Assembly (NCBI RefSeq): GCF_964275005.1
Contig: NC_092705.1
Location: forward strand, 7,738,641 to 7,802,640
Direction of reading: 5' to 3'
Origin: Diadema setosum
Lineage: Eukaryota > Echinodermata > Echinoidea > Diadematoida > Diadematidae
DNA: 64,000 nucleotides
Below are positions 21,481-32,546 of this stretch, piece after piece. Made by a program: the position numbers and the translations under genes. The notes below the pieces were generated by a model that saw only the letters and a list, made by a program, of their open reading frames with translations, was not told where the DNA came from and did no database searches. Every line of letters starts with the position of its first letter. Position 1 is the first letter of the stretch.

Positions 21481-23512
21481 AATGCTGTGTTCTCTACCTC
21501 CGTTTCCCCCGTTCCCTCTTTTTCCTGTACTTTTTCTTTCCTTTCATCATCGCCATCTTCCAAACCGATTGATACTTGGAACATGTTATGTAACGATCCT
21601 ACGGGAGTGAGATGCTTGAAACCTTTGCTCTGGAAGCGCTGTGGTGTTGGGGATTTGCCTGGCTCTTTTGGCCAGGCTTTTATTGCAAGGGAATGTGGTA
21701 CATGGTACTCAGACATCCTTTTATAGATACGACAAAGTCGTCGATGTTTTAGTGCTTTGCGTACAATGAACTATAATATATATTTCCATAAACACCATCA
21801 TCCAGAGTGTACGTGGCAGTATCACAGTCGAATTAGTCTTGTTGCACCTAAAAATTGAAATTTGTGTCATTTTGTTTTTGCATAAACATGAACTGAAACA
21901 TATCAGTGTAGCTTGTGTGTCACACATTAATCAACAAGAAGCATATGTCGTGAAAACATCGCAATTTGAATGATCATGAGTGAAGAGACGGCACATGTAC
22001 ATGAATATTTGTCGGAAATAGCGATGAAGCAGAAAAGGAAGTAGAGCGGGCAGAGGAGGACAAAGAGGAAGAAAAGTAGAAAAAGGGAAGAGAGAAGGGG
22101 AAGTGAAAAAAAGGGGAAAAAACATTAGTAAACCATTTGAGTAGGTGCCATTATTTTGTAACATGAATTCTGCAACCAAAACTCTACACAGACAGCAGGA
22201 AATCTAAATACCCTGTAGGACAATTCCCAGTTCTCACAATTTGAGGGTTAACGACCTTCATTATCAATGCATAATCTATTTCTACATGGACAGATGATAC
22301 AGATATAATTGTTGTACTCTGTTCAAATTATCAGCTGTGCACGCATTCATAAACATAATTAAACACCAAACTTCCTCTTCAGATTGAATCAACACGTGCT
22401 CAGAGCTTTTATTGTGCTAACGGCTGCAAAATAGAGACTCCCTCTTTGCTATCAATGCAGTGAGGTCACGAATCGTCCTGAATGGATAGGCGACAAGAAC
22501 GTGACATTGAAAGCCACCCAAAAAAAAAAAAAAAAAAAATGTTTTGTTATGCATACTGACTTCGCATGTCGCCTAGACATATCACCCCATTGGGTTTGAC
22601 ATGTTGAGATTCTTTATTGTTTCTATGCCTTGGTCTACTAAGAGCAGCGTTCTCCACAACATGTTGCGATAATTTTGTAATTTTGTATATCATAGTTGAT
22701 ATTTCTCAAAAATACTACTACAAAAATACTACTCTTGTATTCTAATGCATAGGCAACTTTACTTTTTCACGGAAGTTATGTTTTGTGCCTGTTTGGTTGG
22801 TTTGTTATCTAGTGCTTCCTCGATGACCAGCGTGGTAAGAGTGGTAAGAACTTCCTATACTTGTTAAAATATTCGTGATTATTTCATAAGCTTAAGAACT
22901 TTTGCCGGTTTTGTTTCATTTTTCTTGTTCATACTGTATTTTGAGGCGGATACGGACAATAGAAAATGAGAGAGCTGAGCGAGCCTTGTTATTTCTTTTA
23001 CCGTTGATTTCATTGGAAGAAAAAGGAATTAGATCACTAACTTGTGCAAAGAAAGTCGGGTTCAATTTTGTTTTAGATGTTTTCAGTGTTTCAGAATACA
23101 AATTACCGAAGTACAATAGTTTGAGGGGGAGAACACATGTATTTGACCTGGCAATTTCTGCGCGCAGCTGTACTACTTAGTTGAAGCACGTCATCTATCG
23201 ATGAAAATACATTGTACACAAATCAGAACTCCCTGCAGACTACATGGACTAGACACGTCCGGTCTGTCATCTTCCCCCTCCCTCTCTTCCTTTTCTTTTC
23301 GTTCACCCTCACCCCTCCTTCTCCTTCCTTCCTTCCTTCTATCTTTTTATTTATCTCTTTCTTACCTCCTTATCTAACCTTCTCCGTCACACACGGTACT
23401 GGATATGAGTGTTAATCAGTCGTTTCAATAATAATCATGTATGTTTGTCAATTTTTGTCGATATAAGTTCTGATTCATCTGGGTAATTATTACAATTAAT
23501 TAATTAAGACAA

Positions 23513-23513
<1 letters not shown>
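21481..23513. other. Intergenic, no gene recognised
   Basis: A 79-codon frame is open on both strands at 21477-21726 and is unassigned. A-runs at 22519-22540, a TC-rich stretch at 23270-23380 and scattered AT-rich sequence fill the rest. Confidence 0.3.

Positions 23514-23515
<2 letters not shown>

Positions 23516-23595
<80 letters not shown>
23516..23595. repeat. (AC)n(AT)n compound microsatellite
   Basis: About 38 bases of AC units followed by about 40 bases of AT units. Confidence 0.95.
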
Positions 23596-23597
<2 letters not shown>

Positions 23598-23757
23598 CAT
23601 GAAGAGTTTAATGCAAATTTAATCCATTTTTATCAAGTTGAGATATTTGAGATTGAAGCTGCTGAAACAAAATGATTAAAATGCATGTGATAATTCAAAA
23701 TCGTTCAAAATGGCATTCACCTGTTTTGGTATTCTTTACACTCTTCTTTTAATACAA

Positions 23758-23759
23758 AT

Positions 23760-23799
<40 letters not shown>

Positions 23800-23817
23800 C
23801 TATATATATATACATAT
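23758..23817. repeat. (AC)n(AT)n microsatellite left of palindrome
   Basis: AC units then AT units. The mirrored arrangement (AT then TG) lies right of the palindrome at 23956-24032. Confidence 0.9.
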
Positions 23818-23854
23818 AGGAATTTTCCACGTGTTGGACTTCGAATGTTGTAAT

Positions 23855-23958
23855 TATTAGAAGAAAGAGTCTCAAGTACGCCATGGATCCAACGATTACA
23901 CAAAAATTTTTGTGTAATCGTTGGATCCATGGCGTACTTGAGACTCTTTCTTCTAATA
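23855..23958. repeat. Perfect 104-bp palindrome
   Basis: The two 52-base arms are exact inverse complements with no spacer; the centre is between 23906 and 23907 in CAAAAATTTTTG. The arms contain CCATGGATCCAACG and GAAGAAAGAGTCTCAAG. Identical open frames appear on both strands for this reason and are not genes. Confidence 0.95.
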
Positions 23959-23993
23959 TATACATATATGTATATATTATATATGTATATATG

Positions 23994-24032
<39 letters not shown>
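23956..24032. repeat. (AT)n(GT)n microsatellite right of palindrome
   Basis: TATATACATATATG units followed by (TG)n, mirroring the repeat on the left side of the palindrome. Confidence 0.9.
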
Positions 24033-25452
24033 AATTTGTCGTTTCTATTGGAGCTTTGTTTGATTTTTTTAAGCGGTCTACTCTTCTTTCTTTAGGTCTT
24101 GATTCCGGAGCCTTATGCACACTTTGAATTTAACACTAATAGGCTATAATGTTCATTGGCTCTGTCGTGAATCGTTCAACTCGGGAGGTCTTAAAAAGGA
24201 GGAAGCATCTCTATAATTGTTAATGATATCATTTCAATTTTCAGCACATGGAGAAATGATAAGCCACTATTTGTTTATCAATGTTTACAGCGACTGTTCA
24301 AAAATAAGTCTGAAAAGGTATATCAATTCGTCATTCCGTCCTACCATGCCTACAGGAAGCTCAACAGAGTGTGTTGAGAATGCTAAGTATGGTTGGCACT
24401 ATAGAACATATCAAGTAGAATTATACCAATCTAGCTGCTAAAGGACATACGTTGTGAATTACTCTTTGCAGTTGGGCTTCTAAGATCCGGAGAATGTATA
24501 TCTTTCCAAGAGATGATCAAAGAACATCATCTCTTTTGTGCACACCCTATTTTTCTGAATTACTCGCAACTTTTACATAATATCTTTCAATACAAAACGA
24601 TCGATTTTCCCCCGTTTGTGAGTCCTCTCTATTTATTTTCCTCCATACTGACAGGTTTTGGCTGCCTATCAGCTGGCCAAGAAATGATTTAGTCTAAATG
24701 TTGAAAACATGCCTACTTATGTAAATGGCATTTTGTTATGCTAGACAAAATCATATTGTATACGGACATTGTAATTAAGACATTTTGATGATTAAAATGA
24801 CTTAGGCATTTTGGGGGGTTATTTTTACTTCACGAAAAGAACACTGTATTTCACATGTTTGTTTTTGTTAATTTGCATATCATTTTGTGATATGTGTATG
24901 TGCGCATATGTGTGTGCATGTGCATGTCCTTGTATGTATGTATGTGTGTCTGTGAGAAAACATCTTGCCCTTGTTGATGGAAACAAAATAGATTCAGTGT
25001 AATTCATTCCAAAATACATAAGCCCAGTGCTATCAAGTGTTGCACCACTCAACGCCATTGGAGTGTAACTCATGAAACTTTGTAACGTTGGCCCCTGAAG
25101 CCTAATTAATTTACTCATCTTAGAATTACTACAATTAGTATCATGACCACTCTCGTAATAATGTTATCATGAATATAAATTCCAGTCACTCTCTTTGTTC
25201 ACTTAGCTTTAAAACTCCATGATCTGTTTCTTTAACAACTATACGTATCGGTGTTCCGTTCAGTTCAATTCCGTTCCTCCCAAGAGCGAGAGAATGCGTT
25301 AGATATCATGGGGAGAATATTTATAATAACAGACTATAAACAGTGCAATGCCGCTCTGTTTTCCAGCTGTGCTTAAACAGGCAGAGTAAACTCTAATGAA
25401 ATGCACAATAAAAAAGATCGTTAGAATCAGATATGTTCGGATGGGATTTTGA
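24033..25452. other. Intergenic, no gene recognised
   Basis: AT-rich with a short TG-rich stretch near 24895-24955. No convincing frames or element ends. Confidence 0.3.
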
Positions 25453-25857
25453 GGTATGTCACAAATGTACACACAAGTAGTTATGTACATGTATAATGTA
25501 TCAAGGCTGTGTATGCATGGTTGTTTTAATGTGTATGTACACAGGGTGACCAGATCAGTGGAGAATTTTCTATGTTTGTAGCTACAGTACATGTATGCAT
25601 GTGACAGGAAATACATTATAGCTCACTCAATCTAGAATGATTTAACCCATTCCAGAATATTCTAGGAAGTGCTGGTTGAGTGAGGCACTGCCCTTGTAGC
25701 CCAATGTGATTGGTAGTTAATTTTGGCAATGATGTTATACACATAGTTAGACAGTGAGTCATCCAGGATTCCTGGAATTTGGACTTGCTAGTATGTTCAG
25801 GTATGTGGCCCCAGGTTGGAGAAAATTACAGAATGTACTAGAAAGGGGTGAATGGAT

Positions 25858-25868
25858 AGTATATAAGC
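25858..25868 (+). promoter_or_regulatory. TATA box of the solo LTR
   Basis: AGTATATAAGC is placed about 645 bases before the AATAAA signal within the LTR. Confidence 0.5.
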
Positions 25869-26502
25869 TGGAGAAATTCTGAGGTAGGTAGAGTACCCAA
25901 CACCTCTGCTCTGAGAGTTACGTCACTTCTGGCTCTGAAGCGACTTGTTATAGTCAGTCCTGTGTTACCTGCTGACCTGCTATACAAACTGTGTTTGTGG
26001 AGATAAGGCCTGGGAGACATTTTGCCTGCAGAGAATTAATTTGCCTACGTTGGAGATAGACTCCATATTTTAGTGTCGACGGACATTATTACGGCAAAGC
26101 TGTGACGGGCTGGATTCCTTGCTGGACATTATAAAGTGAATCATCATTCAACGCATCAACTGGACGTGGTCGTCATAACATTTGGATTCTGCCCGTTTCC
26201 TGTGGATTCTGCACGTTTCGCTGTGGACGTATATCCTGGATTTTTACCCCGGATTATAATACCAAGGATTATCACAACCTGCGTCTCTGGATTTACATCT
26301 GAGGTATCATTCATCGGTGCATCGCGGATCATTCATCTGTGCATCGAACATCGTATCTGGACACTGTCAAAGGATTACTTGCTTTCAAATTTGGCTGTAC
26401 TGCGTGTAAGTGATTTCATTACCGATTTGTAATTGTTTCTATTGATCATTATTGTACTGATGTGGAAACCGATTACGAGTCTGTACCCACGATATCACTG
26501 TT

Positions 26503-26508
26503 AATAAA
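26503..26508 (+). terminator. Polyadenylation signal of the solo LTR
   Basis: AATAAA lies 65 bases before the LTR end and is followed by a T/G-rich stretch (GGTTTCTTTTGTG). Confidence 0.5.
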
Positions 26509-26577
26509 CCGCCTGAACATTAGTTGATGGTTTCTTTTGTGCGATCATTCTCAGAGTGATTTTGGTCGTAACAGGTA

Positions 26578-28330
26578 TCACATATTTCCACAGGATATTG
26601 ATATCAAATAATGATCACAGCCAGAGTACTATGATTGTGTAAAGTATATGTGTGGCGCCGGGGGACGGGATGTCGTCTGCGCACCGCGCGTCTCCTATTG
26701 ACCTAAACCCAAACCTTCGCTTGATTTCCATTAATTTTGTCAAAGTGTAATCGATAATATCAGTTTGAATACTTTGCATCAAGTTTGTACTTGCTGTAGT
26801 GTAACATCCGAGAAACTGATTTTAAAATCGCTATAAAGTGTTGCGTTGTCTTAGCTGTCCACTGTGAACATTGCTTTCCGCATTGTTTTGTACAAATCTA
26901 TGGCTGACATTAACCCCTCCAGTCCTCCTCTATACGTAAGTTCCAGTAATCTCTCATTAAATGTTTGATTTTTACGAAATTTCTAACCATTCTATATAGG
27001 TCCTATGATTGAACATAACTTATTTGTTAGAATCATAGGCCCTGCCATAAAGATAGAGACGTATTGCCATTTAAACAGCAGAATCACAACAAATAGACAT
27101 AAAGAACGCAACCGGGTAACGAACAACATGAAATTATGTTTATTGATCAATATGCATGTAGATTTCACAGTCCTCTTCGTAAACAGATATCCAGTCAAAT
27201 ATCGTGTATTGCTCAGCAACATTGTTTACACATGGGAAAATAGGCATACCAGGACTTTTTATTTCATTCGAGGAAACAGCTATACTAGAGGTTTTCTAAG
27301 TAAAAACAAAACGTACTGAGATGATTATCATGATGGCCGACATGAAAACAAAACCGAACAAAAAGTTCCTCTGGCATCTTGTAAGATGTGGTACGAAGGT
27401 TTACAATACAATCAATGTTAATAATACATATGGATGACGCCTTTCCTTAAGCGAATAATGTGTTGTTTATGGAAACACCAGCGACGTATCATTTATATGT
27501 TCAACATTGCTGTGGTACAAAATATGGAATTTAATCTTCAGACAAGTTGCTTTGCAGTTCACATTATCACTTCCTGCTTTTAAGTTATTCTCTACCGGCA
27601 TTCTTGTGGACAATATAGCAGTGTGACGTGGATACTTGTATAATCCAGCTTTAATTGGCGGAGGGTATAAAAGTGACACAACATTCTTGGGGTTAGCCTA
27701 TCATGACAGTCGTTATCATAACCATTGTTATCATTTTAACCATCCTGAAATGTGTACTTGACTTCTTCGCTTCCTTTTTCATCCATTCCATTTTTTTATC
27801 ATCATTGCCAGAGAGCATAGTTTTTATCAATACTGACATTATTACTATCATCAGCATTATAAGAATTTCAATCATTACAGTACTCTCATATTCTGATAAA
27901 CGCTTTACACCTTCTTTTCACTGAGCAACCATTGGCCAATAATGTGTAATATACACCATAAGAGCTGTCAATACAAGTTGTAACGCCTCGATGTTGATCA
28001 TAATAGATATTGGCAACTGGAGTACAAAATGCTTGTGGAGTGCATTAGTAAATGAAAAGGAGATGACGCCACGGTCTGCGTAAGGGGTATTTTAGTGAAA
28101 GTCCCAACTGACCAGGCTAGGGCTTTAGCAAATTTATTTTTTTGTCGTGTTTGTGCACAAATTGTGTGCAACAGTGTCATTTCGAAGCATTTTTGTGTTG
28201 GTTTGGTTTCTTACCAACCTACCAACGGGAAAGGTTTGGCGTGATACGTAGGAAAAACTCCAAGATTGTCCTTTCTGTCACTTAATACGAGATCAAGCAA
28301 CACACCACAGCTTTATTTTGATCATCATGT
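26578..28330. other. Intergenic, no gene recognised
   Basis: Short frames on both strands have no family match. An ATCATTATTACTATCATC-type imperfect trinucleotide stretch occurs near 27700-27880. Confidence 0.3.
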
Positions 28331-28334
28331 TCTT

Positions 28335-28366
28335 TTCTTCTTCTTCTTCTTCTTCTTCTTCTTTTT
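28335..28366. repeat. (TTC)n microsatellite
   Basis: About nine uninterrupted TTC units. Confidence 0.9.
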
Positions 28367-29279
28367 CTCCAGGCAGATAAAACAAAGATGATCTGCGAAT
28401 GTCGAATTCTTTGGCTGAGATTTTACACGTGAAATGATATCACCAACACAATTATCTACGACTTAAAATAACATTCCTTTAAAAAAAAAAGTTTGATAGA
28501 ACACTACACATACAAGGAAACATAAAGGAAATTAACGTCAAATATAACTAGTGTGTCTATGGAATGTAGATAATCTAAACTAGGTGGTACATTAAGGAGA
28601 TATTTTTTCACATTAACAAAATCTGCACTATACGGTAACCGTGATTACGTGTATCTCTTCTTTGAAGAGAAGGCCTTTATAATGAGCATCGTGTATCGTT
28701 GCGATTAGAGTACGTACAAAAAAGCACAACGAAATATTTTGATGATTAGTATAAAGTTAGTAGAAATACAAAATGCTAAATGCTAGTGAAGTCAAACAGT
28801 TATGTAATAAATGTCATGTCCAAACGGTTTGATATAAAAATTGGAATATCATATGAAGCAAAACAATGAAAGTACTTCAAGAAGGATCCATTGGGTGGCA
28901 TGTTAATGCAACCAAGACTAGTTCTGCTCTGAAATGGAATAAAAATAACAGAATGTTTCTCGCGCTTGGCGGATCCCAGATAAAATAATATATTCATGGT
29001 GTTCTAATCACAGATTATCGAAAACCAGTCCTGACAAAGAAATACGTACGCTTTAGCTGCGAGAAATATCATCTATCATAATCTGCGCAGGTTGAAGCAG
29101 GATAGTACAAAGAAGGAAATTTTTGGTCTAAAATGTGCAGAAATGGTGAGATACTATAATATAATAGTGGGTGTGCCTATTAATAGGGTATTCTTACCAG
29201 CTGTATATCGACAGACACGGATAGGCTTTATCATGTTTAATCAATACACGTTTCATGCCGAGAGCAGAATGGTTTAACG

Positions 29280-29738
29280 GTGTCACCTCGTAACCTTCAG
29301 CAACAATCGCTTCCATGCAAAACACGCGTAAAAGTTTTAAAATATCTTCAAAATTCTCGTGCGAAAGGACTGCATATATTATACGTAACAAAAGATAAAG
29401 CTCAAGATAAAAGGAGGAAGCGTCCCATACCCTCATCTGGACAACGACATGTATTGAAAATTGTTGTACCACATTCTAACATCCTGAAATCATGCAGTAA
29501 GATACCGCCTGCCGCCGTTAATGTCCATACCACGACATTGAACCTCACGTACTCTGGAATCAATTCAAGACGACCCCCTGCCATTACACTTTCAATAGTT
29601 CTCATCAATAATAATTTATTCAAACATGTAATAAAAAAACCCCCCACATCTTTCAATGCAATTAACATCCGTTGCAACTACAAAGGAAAGACATTCTTAT
29701 GTGCACATCTGGTTGCTATCCGAGGACACCACAAGTAA
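29280..29738 (+). CDS. Unassigned open reading frame
   Basis: A frame of 152 codons follows no clear regulatory signal. The product is basic, without recognisable domain, signal peptide or membrane segment. The minus strand is also open over 29402-29677. Composition matches the non-coding surroundings. Probably chance, or a decayed mobile-element frame. Confidence 0.12.
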   Translation: MSPRNLQQQSLPCKTRVKVLKYLQNSRAKGLHILYVTKDKAQDKRRKRPIPSSGQRHVLKIVVPHSNILKSCSKIPPAAVNVHTTTLNLTYSGINSRRPPAITLSIVLINNNLFKHVIKKPPTSFNAINIRCNYKGKTFLCAHLVAIRGHHK

Positions 29739-30446
29739 TACTTCATGACTTTTTCAAGAAATCGGTTAAAATCTTGCCTCGAAACTGTGCTATCAAACAA
29801 CGAGTAATTAAATGGACTACATCACGATATCTCTATGGCCAAATACTCGCAGTATTATATTGGCCTTGTTTGCTGCCATCTGGTGTTGACACTTGGCCAG
29901 TGACCTGGAACTTGCTGCCAACACATCTCGCGGCACGGTAAATGCTAATTAAATGTTCGCCTCATCCCTATTGCCAACTGCATTTAATTCTTGCTCAATA
30001 TGATATCCTCTTATTGGAAATATAAAGTAAGATTTTTACAGATCGTATTGCACTAGACCAGTTCTGCATTGTATTAAAAATTCATTTATGTTTTGTTCAC
30101 AAAAGTATTATTTTGTCCCTAACAAAGATAAAGCTTGATCTACCCAGCAACAACTAAGCAAACTCCTGCTTATGGAACCTTAATGACAAGTTCACCTAAA
30201 TATCCGTGTGGACTGAGTGAATGACGCAAATTAGAAGAACACATCACTGAAAGATTGAGGAAAATCTAAAAGCCCTTTCAACAGTTATGCATTTCTGAGT
30301 TTCTATGCAGTCACGGCTGGATATACTGCAATTTATTATGTAACATGCGTAAAATGATATAAGGAAAACATGAAGAAAATTACACAAAGCTTCATGTCTA
30401 GAACAAAAAAACAACAACAACACATTCCCTGAAAATGTCACTGACG

Positions 30447-30740
30447 TATGGTAAGGGTTATATTCCCCCCCCCCTGCCTTCTAAAAGAAGCAAGTCAAGT
30501 GCTCTTTTATTCAAGTTGTGCAATAAAAGTGAAAATAAGTTAATTTTTCTTTATCATTACATATTCTTTGATTATTGTTCTATAAATGTGACATCACAAG
30601 CTATAGAATAAATTCTTTTCACCCTGCGCTGGCGGAACTGAAATTTAAAAATTCATACATTTTGAATGGATTGTCCGATTTTCCTCAAACTTTTAGAGAT
30701 GCTTTTTATTGATATTGCTGTATCGTCTTGTTACACATGT
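30447..30740 (+). repeat. Dispersed repeat, copy of 9157-9400
   Basis: Aligns with 9157-9400 in the same orientation, from AAGGGTTATATT and the C-run through TCAAGTGCTCTTTTA to GGATTGTCCGATTTTCCTCA. Probably a non-autonomous element. Confidence 0.65.
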
Positions 30741-31759
30741 AATGACGAGGTGAATTTGTTCTTTAACGGGAGAGAGCAAGTGGATGAGACACTTCGTTGC
30801 TAGGCTGTAGGAAAAAAAAAATCCATGAATAGGACCAGTAGTACATCACAGAAACGGCCTATGCCACACAATGTTCAGTCTCTACACGCAGTCCTCTTCC
30901 TGGCAAATCTCACAGCGAGGATTGCAAATGCGCCCTATACAATCATCAGGTATTCATCACCACTGTCCTCCTCGCCTATAAACAGGTTGCGATGTCGTGT
31001 CATTTTACAGCTTCGAAGACGAGGCGAAGATTCGCTGCTCCATTTTTTTTTTACGAAGAGCACGTCCTACCTGGCACACTTTCTTTGCACCGGGGAAAGA
31101 TACATATCACATCAGCTAACAGGGGTGTGAAGGTCGAATCCTTTCTAATTTCTACACCCTTCTTTCTCCAATCCAATTTTCGTTTATCAGAAAGAACAAA
31201 AGATGACAATCTATGCATACCATGATCTTTAAAGCAGAAATAAAAGAAACAGAAGGTTACTTGTCCTTGCAAGATCAATGTGTCGTCAGCGATTAATGTT
31301 ACATTCCTTTACCACTTTTTTCCAGTGCCACTCATTGAAGAAGATCATGCATACGACTTTTGGCACGGCAGTGTTTTCGCGTTCCTTCCTTTATCAGTTC
31401 GGCTATACCAACACCACAAGCGTTCACCTTACACTTTGGGATCTGTGCATGGAGCACTACCAATTTCACTCCGAAAGGAGTTGAGGGCGTACCTCGATGA
31501 CTCACGTGGTGATCACACCAACAGTCTGTTGGATTTCCTTCATTTTATGATGGCAATACTCTTGTAACTGATGACGATTTCATAGAATACCGCCGTCATC
31601 CATTGGATACCAACGAATCCTTGTCAGTCTACATTAACCCTCGAGGTCTCGCATCGCTTTACGGGGGAATCCCCTGTGGCTCTACCATTCACTTGATAGT
31701 CTGCTTCTCTCGGCATGAACTGTTTTTCACGTACCATACTGATGACAGGAGGCCATGTC

Positions 31760-32546
31760 CTATACCTCAAACTCCACTTCTCCGTCTGAGTTTCTTCGTA
31801 TCGCCCCAAAGTGTTGCGGAGAGCGGTTGTACTTCAACGAGGAGTAGTTGTTACCGCCGTTGCCATGGTTACGGTCGCTGGTTCCGGCTCGCGAAACAGA
31901 GGGCGTGTGCACGGCGCGATGGTTGCTCGGTTGGGGTCCGGACTGGTGACTGAGGTAAGGGGCTACGGGGATTCCGATGCCGCTGTCGGGCGTGGTCTGG
32001 GGATGCAGACTACTGCGCTTCTTCTCCTCCGATTGAGAGGCCAGGTACTTCATCGCTAGCCTCTTCTCGATTTTGTGCTTGTCCCGGAGGTAGTAGACGA
32101 TGCCCAGCACGATGAGGTTGAGGAGCAGAAGAAACGCACCAATCGCTATCACCATACTCAGTTCCACCATGAATCCCTCCCGCCCTTGCGTGTCGGGGCC
32201 CTGTATTCCGTTGGAATTTACCTCTGGCGGGTGAGTCGAATCGGCGCCGACTATTTCATTACCTGTGTACCCGACGGTCGATAGGGCCGTCACGCCGGGC
32301 GGAAACGGCACGTTAACGGGCGGCTCGTTGGCGAAACGTTTCTCTATCTTCGGGATGAGCTCCTCCCAGAGGGAGATCTTGTGAACGCGGTAGAAGTCAC
32401 GTGACTTGGGATTGGTGGACAGGTAGAGGAGCCGCTCGGACCCCCGCCTATACCTGGGCCATTCTTCCAGCGTCTCGTAGTTGAAGCGGACGACGAAGTT
32501 GCGATGGAGGTCGGTGGCACTCTGTGAGTCAGGAACATTGGGGTTC
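31760..32546 (-). CDS. NLGN: Neuroligin-like, last coding exon (stalk, membrane helix, tail)
   Basis: The acceptor is GTGACCAG|GAACCCC; the exon completes the Gly codon of AKSG and opens with NPNVPDSQ. It encodes the end of the esterase fold ([39 protein letters not shown]), a Pro/Gly/Thr-rich extracellular stalk (~residues 72-125 of the exon), the membrane helix [20 protein letters not shown] with YYLRDKHK stop-transfer charges, and a Ser/His/Asn-rich cytoplasmic tail ending GEVEFEV, stop TAG at 31762-31760. Frames on the plus strand here are shadows. Confidence 0.93.

Larger units (their letters stand above)
25457..26573 (+). mobile_element. Probable solo LTR of a retrotransposon
   Basis: The segment starts TGTCAC and ends GTAACA (TG...CA with near-inverse hexamers) and is flanked on both sides by GGTA (25453-25456 and 26574-26577), a 4-bp target duplication as in Ty3/Gypsy-type elements. 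Inside, in the expected order, are a TATA box (AGTATATAAGC at 25858-25868) and a polyadenylation signal (AATAAA at 26503-26508) followed by a TG/T-rich stretch. No gag/pol or second LTR is present, so it looks like an LTR left by recombination. The orientation comes from the TATA-to-AATAAA order. The ~1.1 kb length is long but within range. Confidence 0.6.

Noticed and set aside
30825..31567. Plus-strand frames of 68-101 codons before the neuroligin 3' end
   Set aside because: They probably lie in the neuroligin 3' UTR or downstream DNA, overlap in several frames and have no domain.
31811..32284. Plus-strand frames of 69-82 codons
   Set aside because: They are antisense to the last neuroligin exon and have no motifs of their own.
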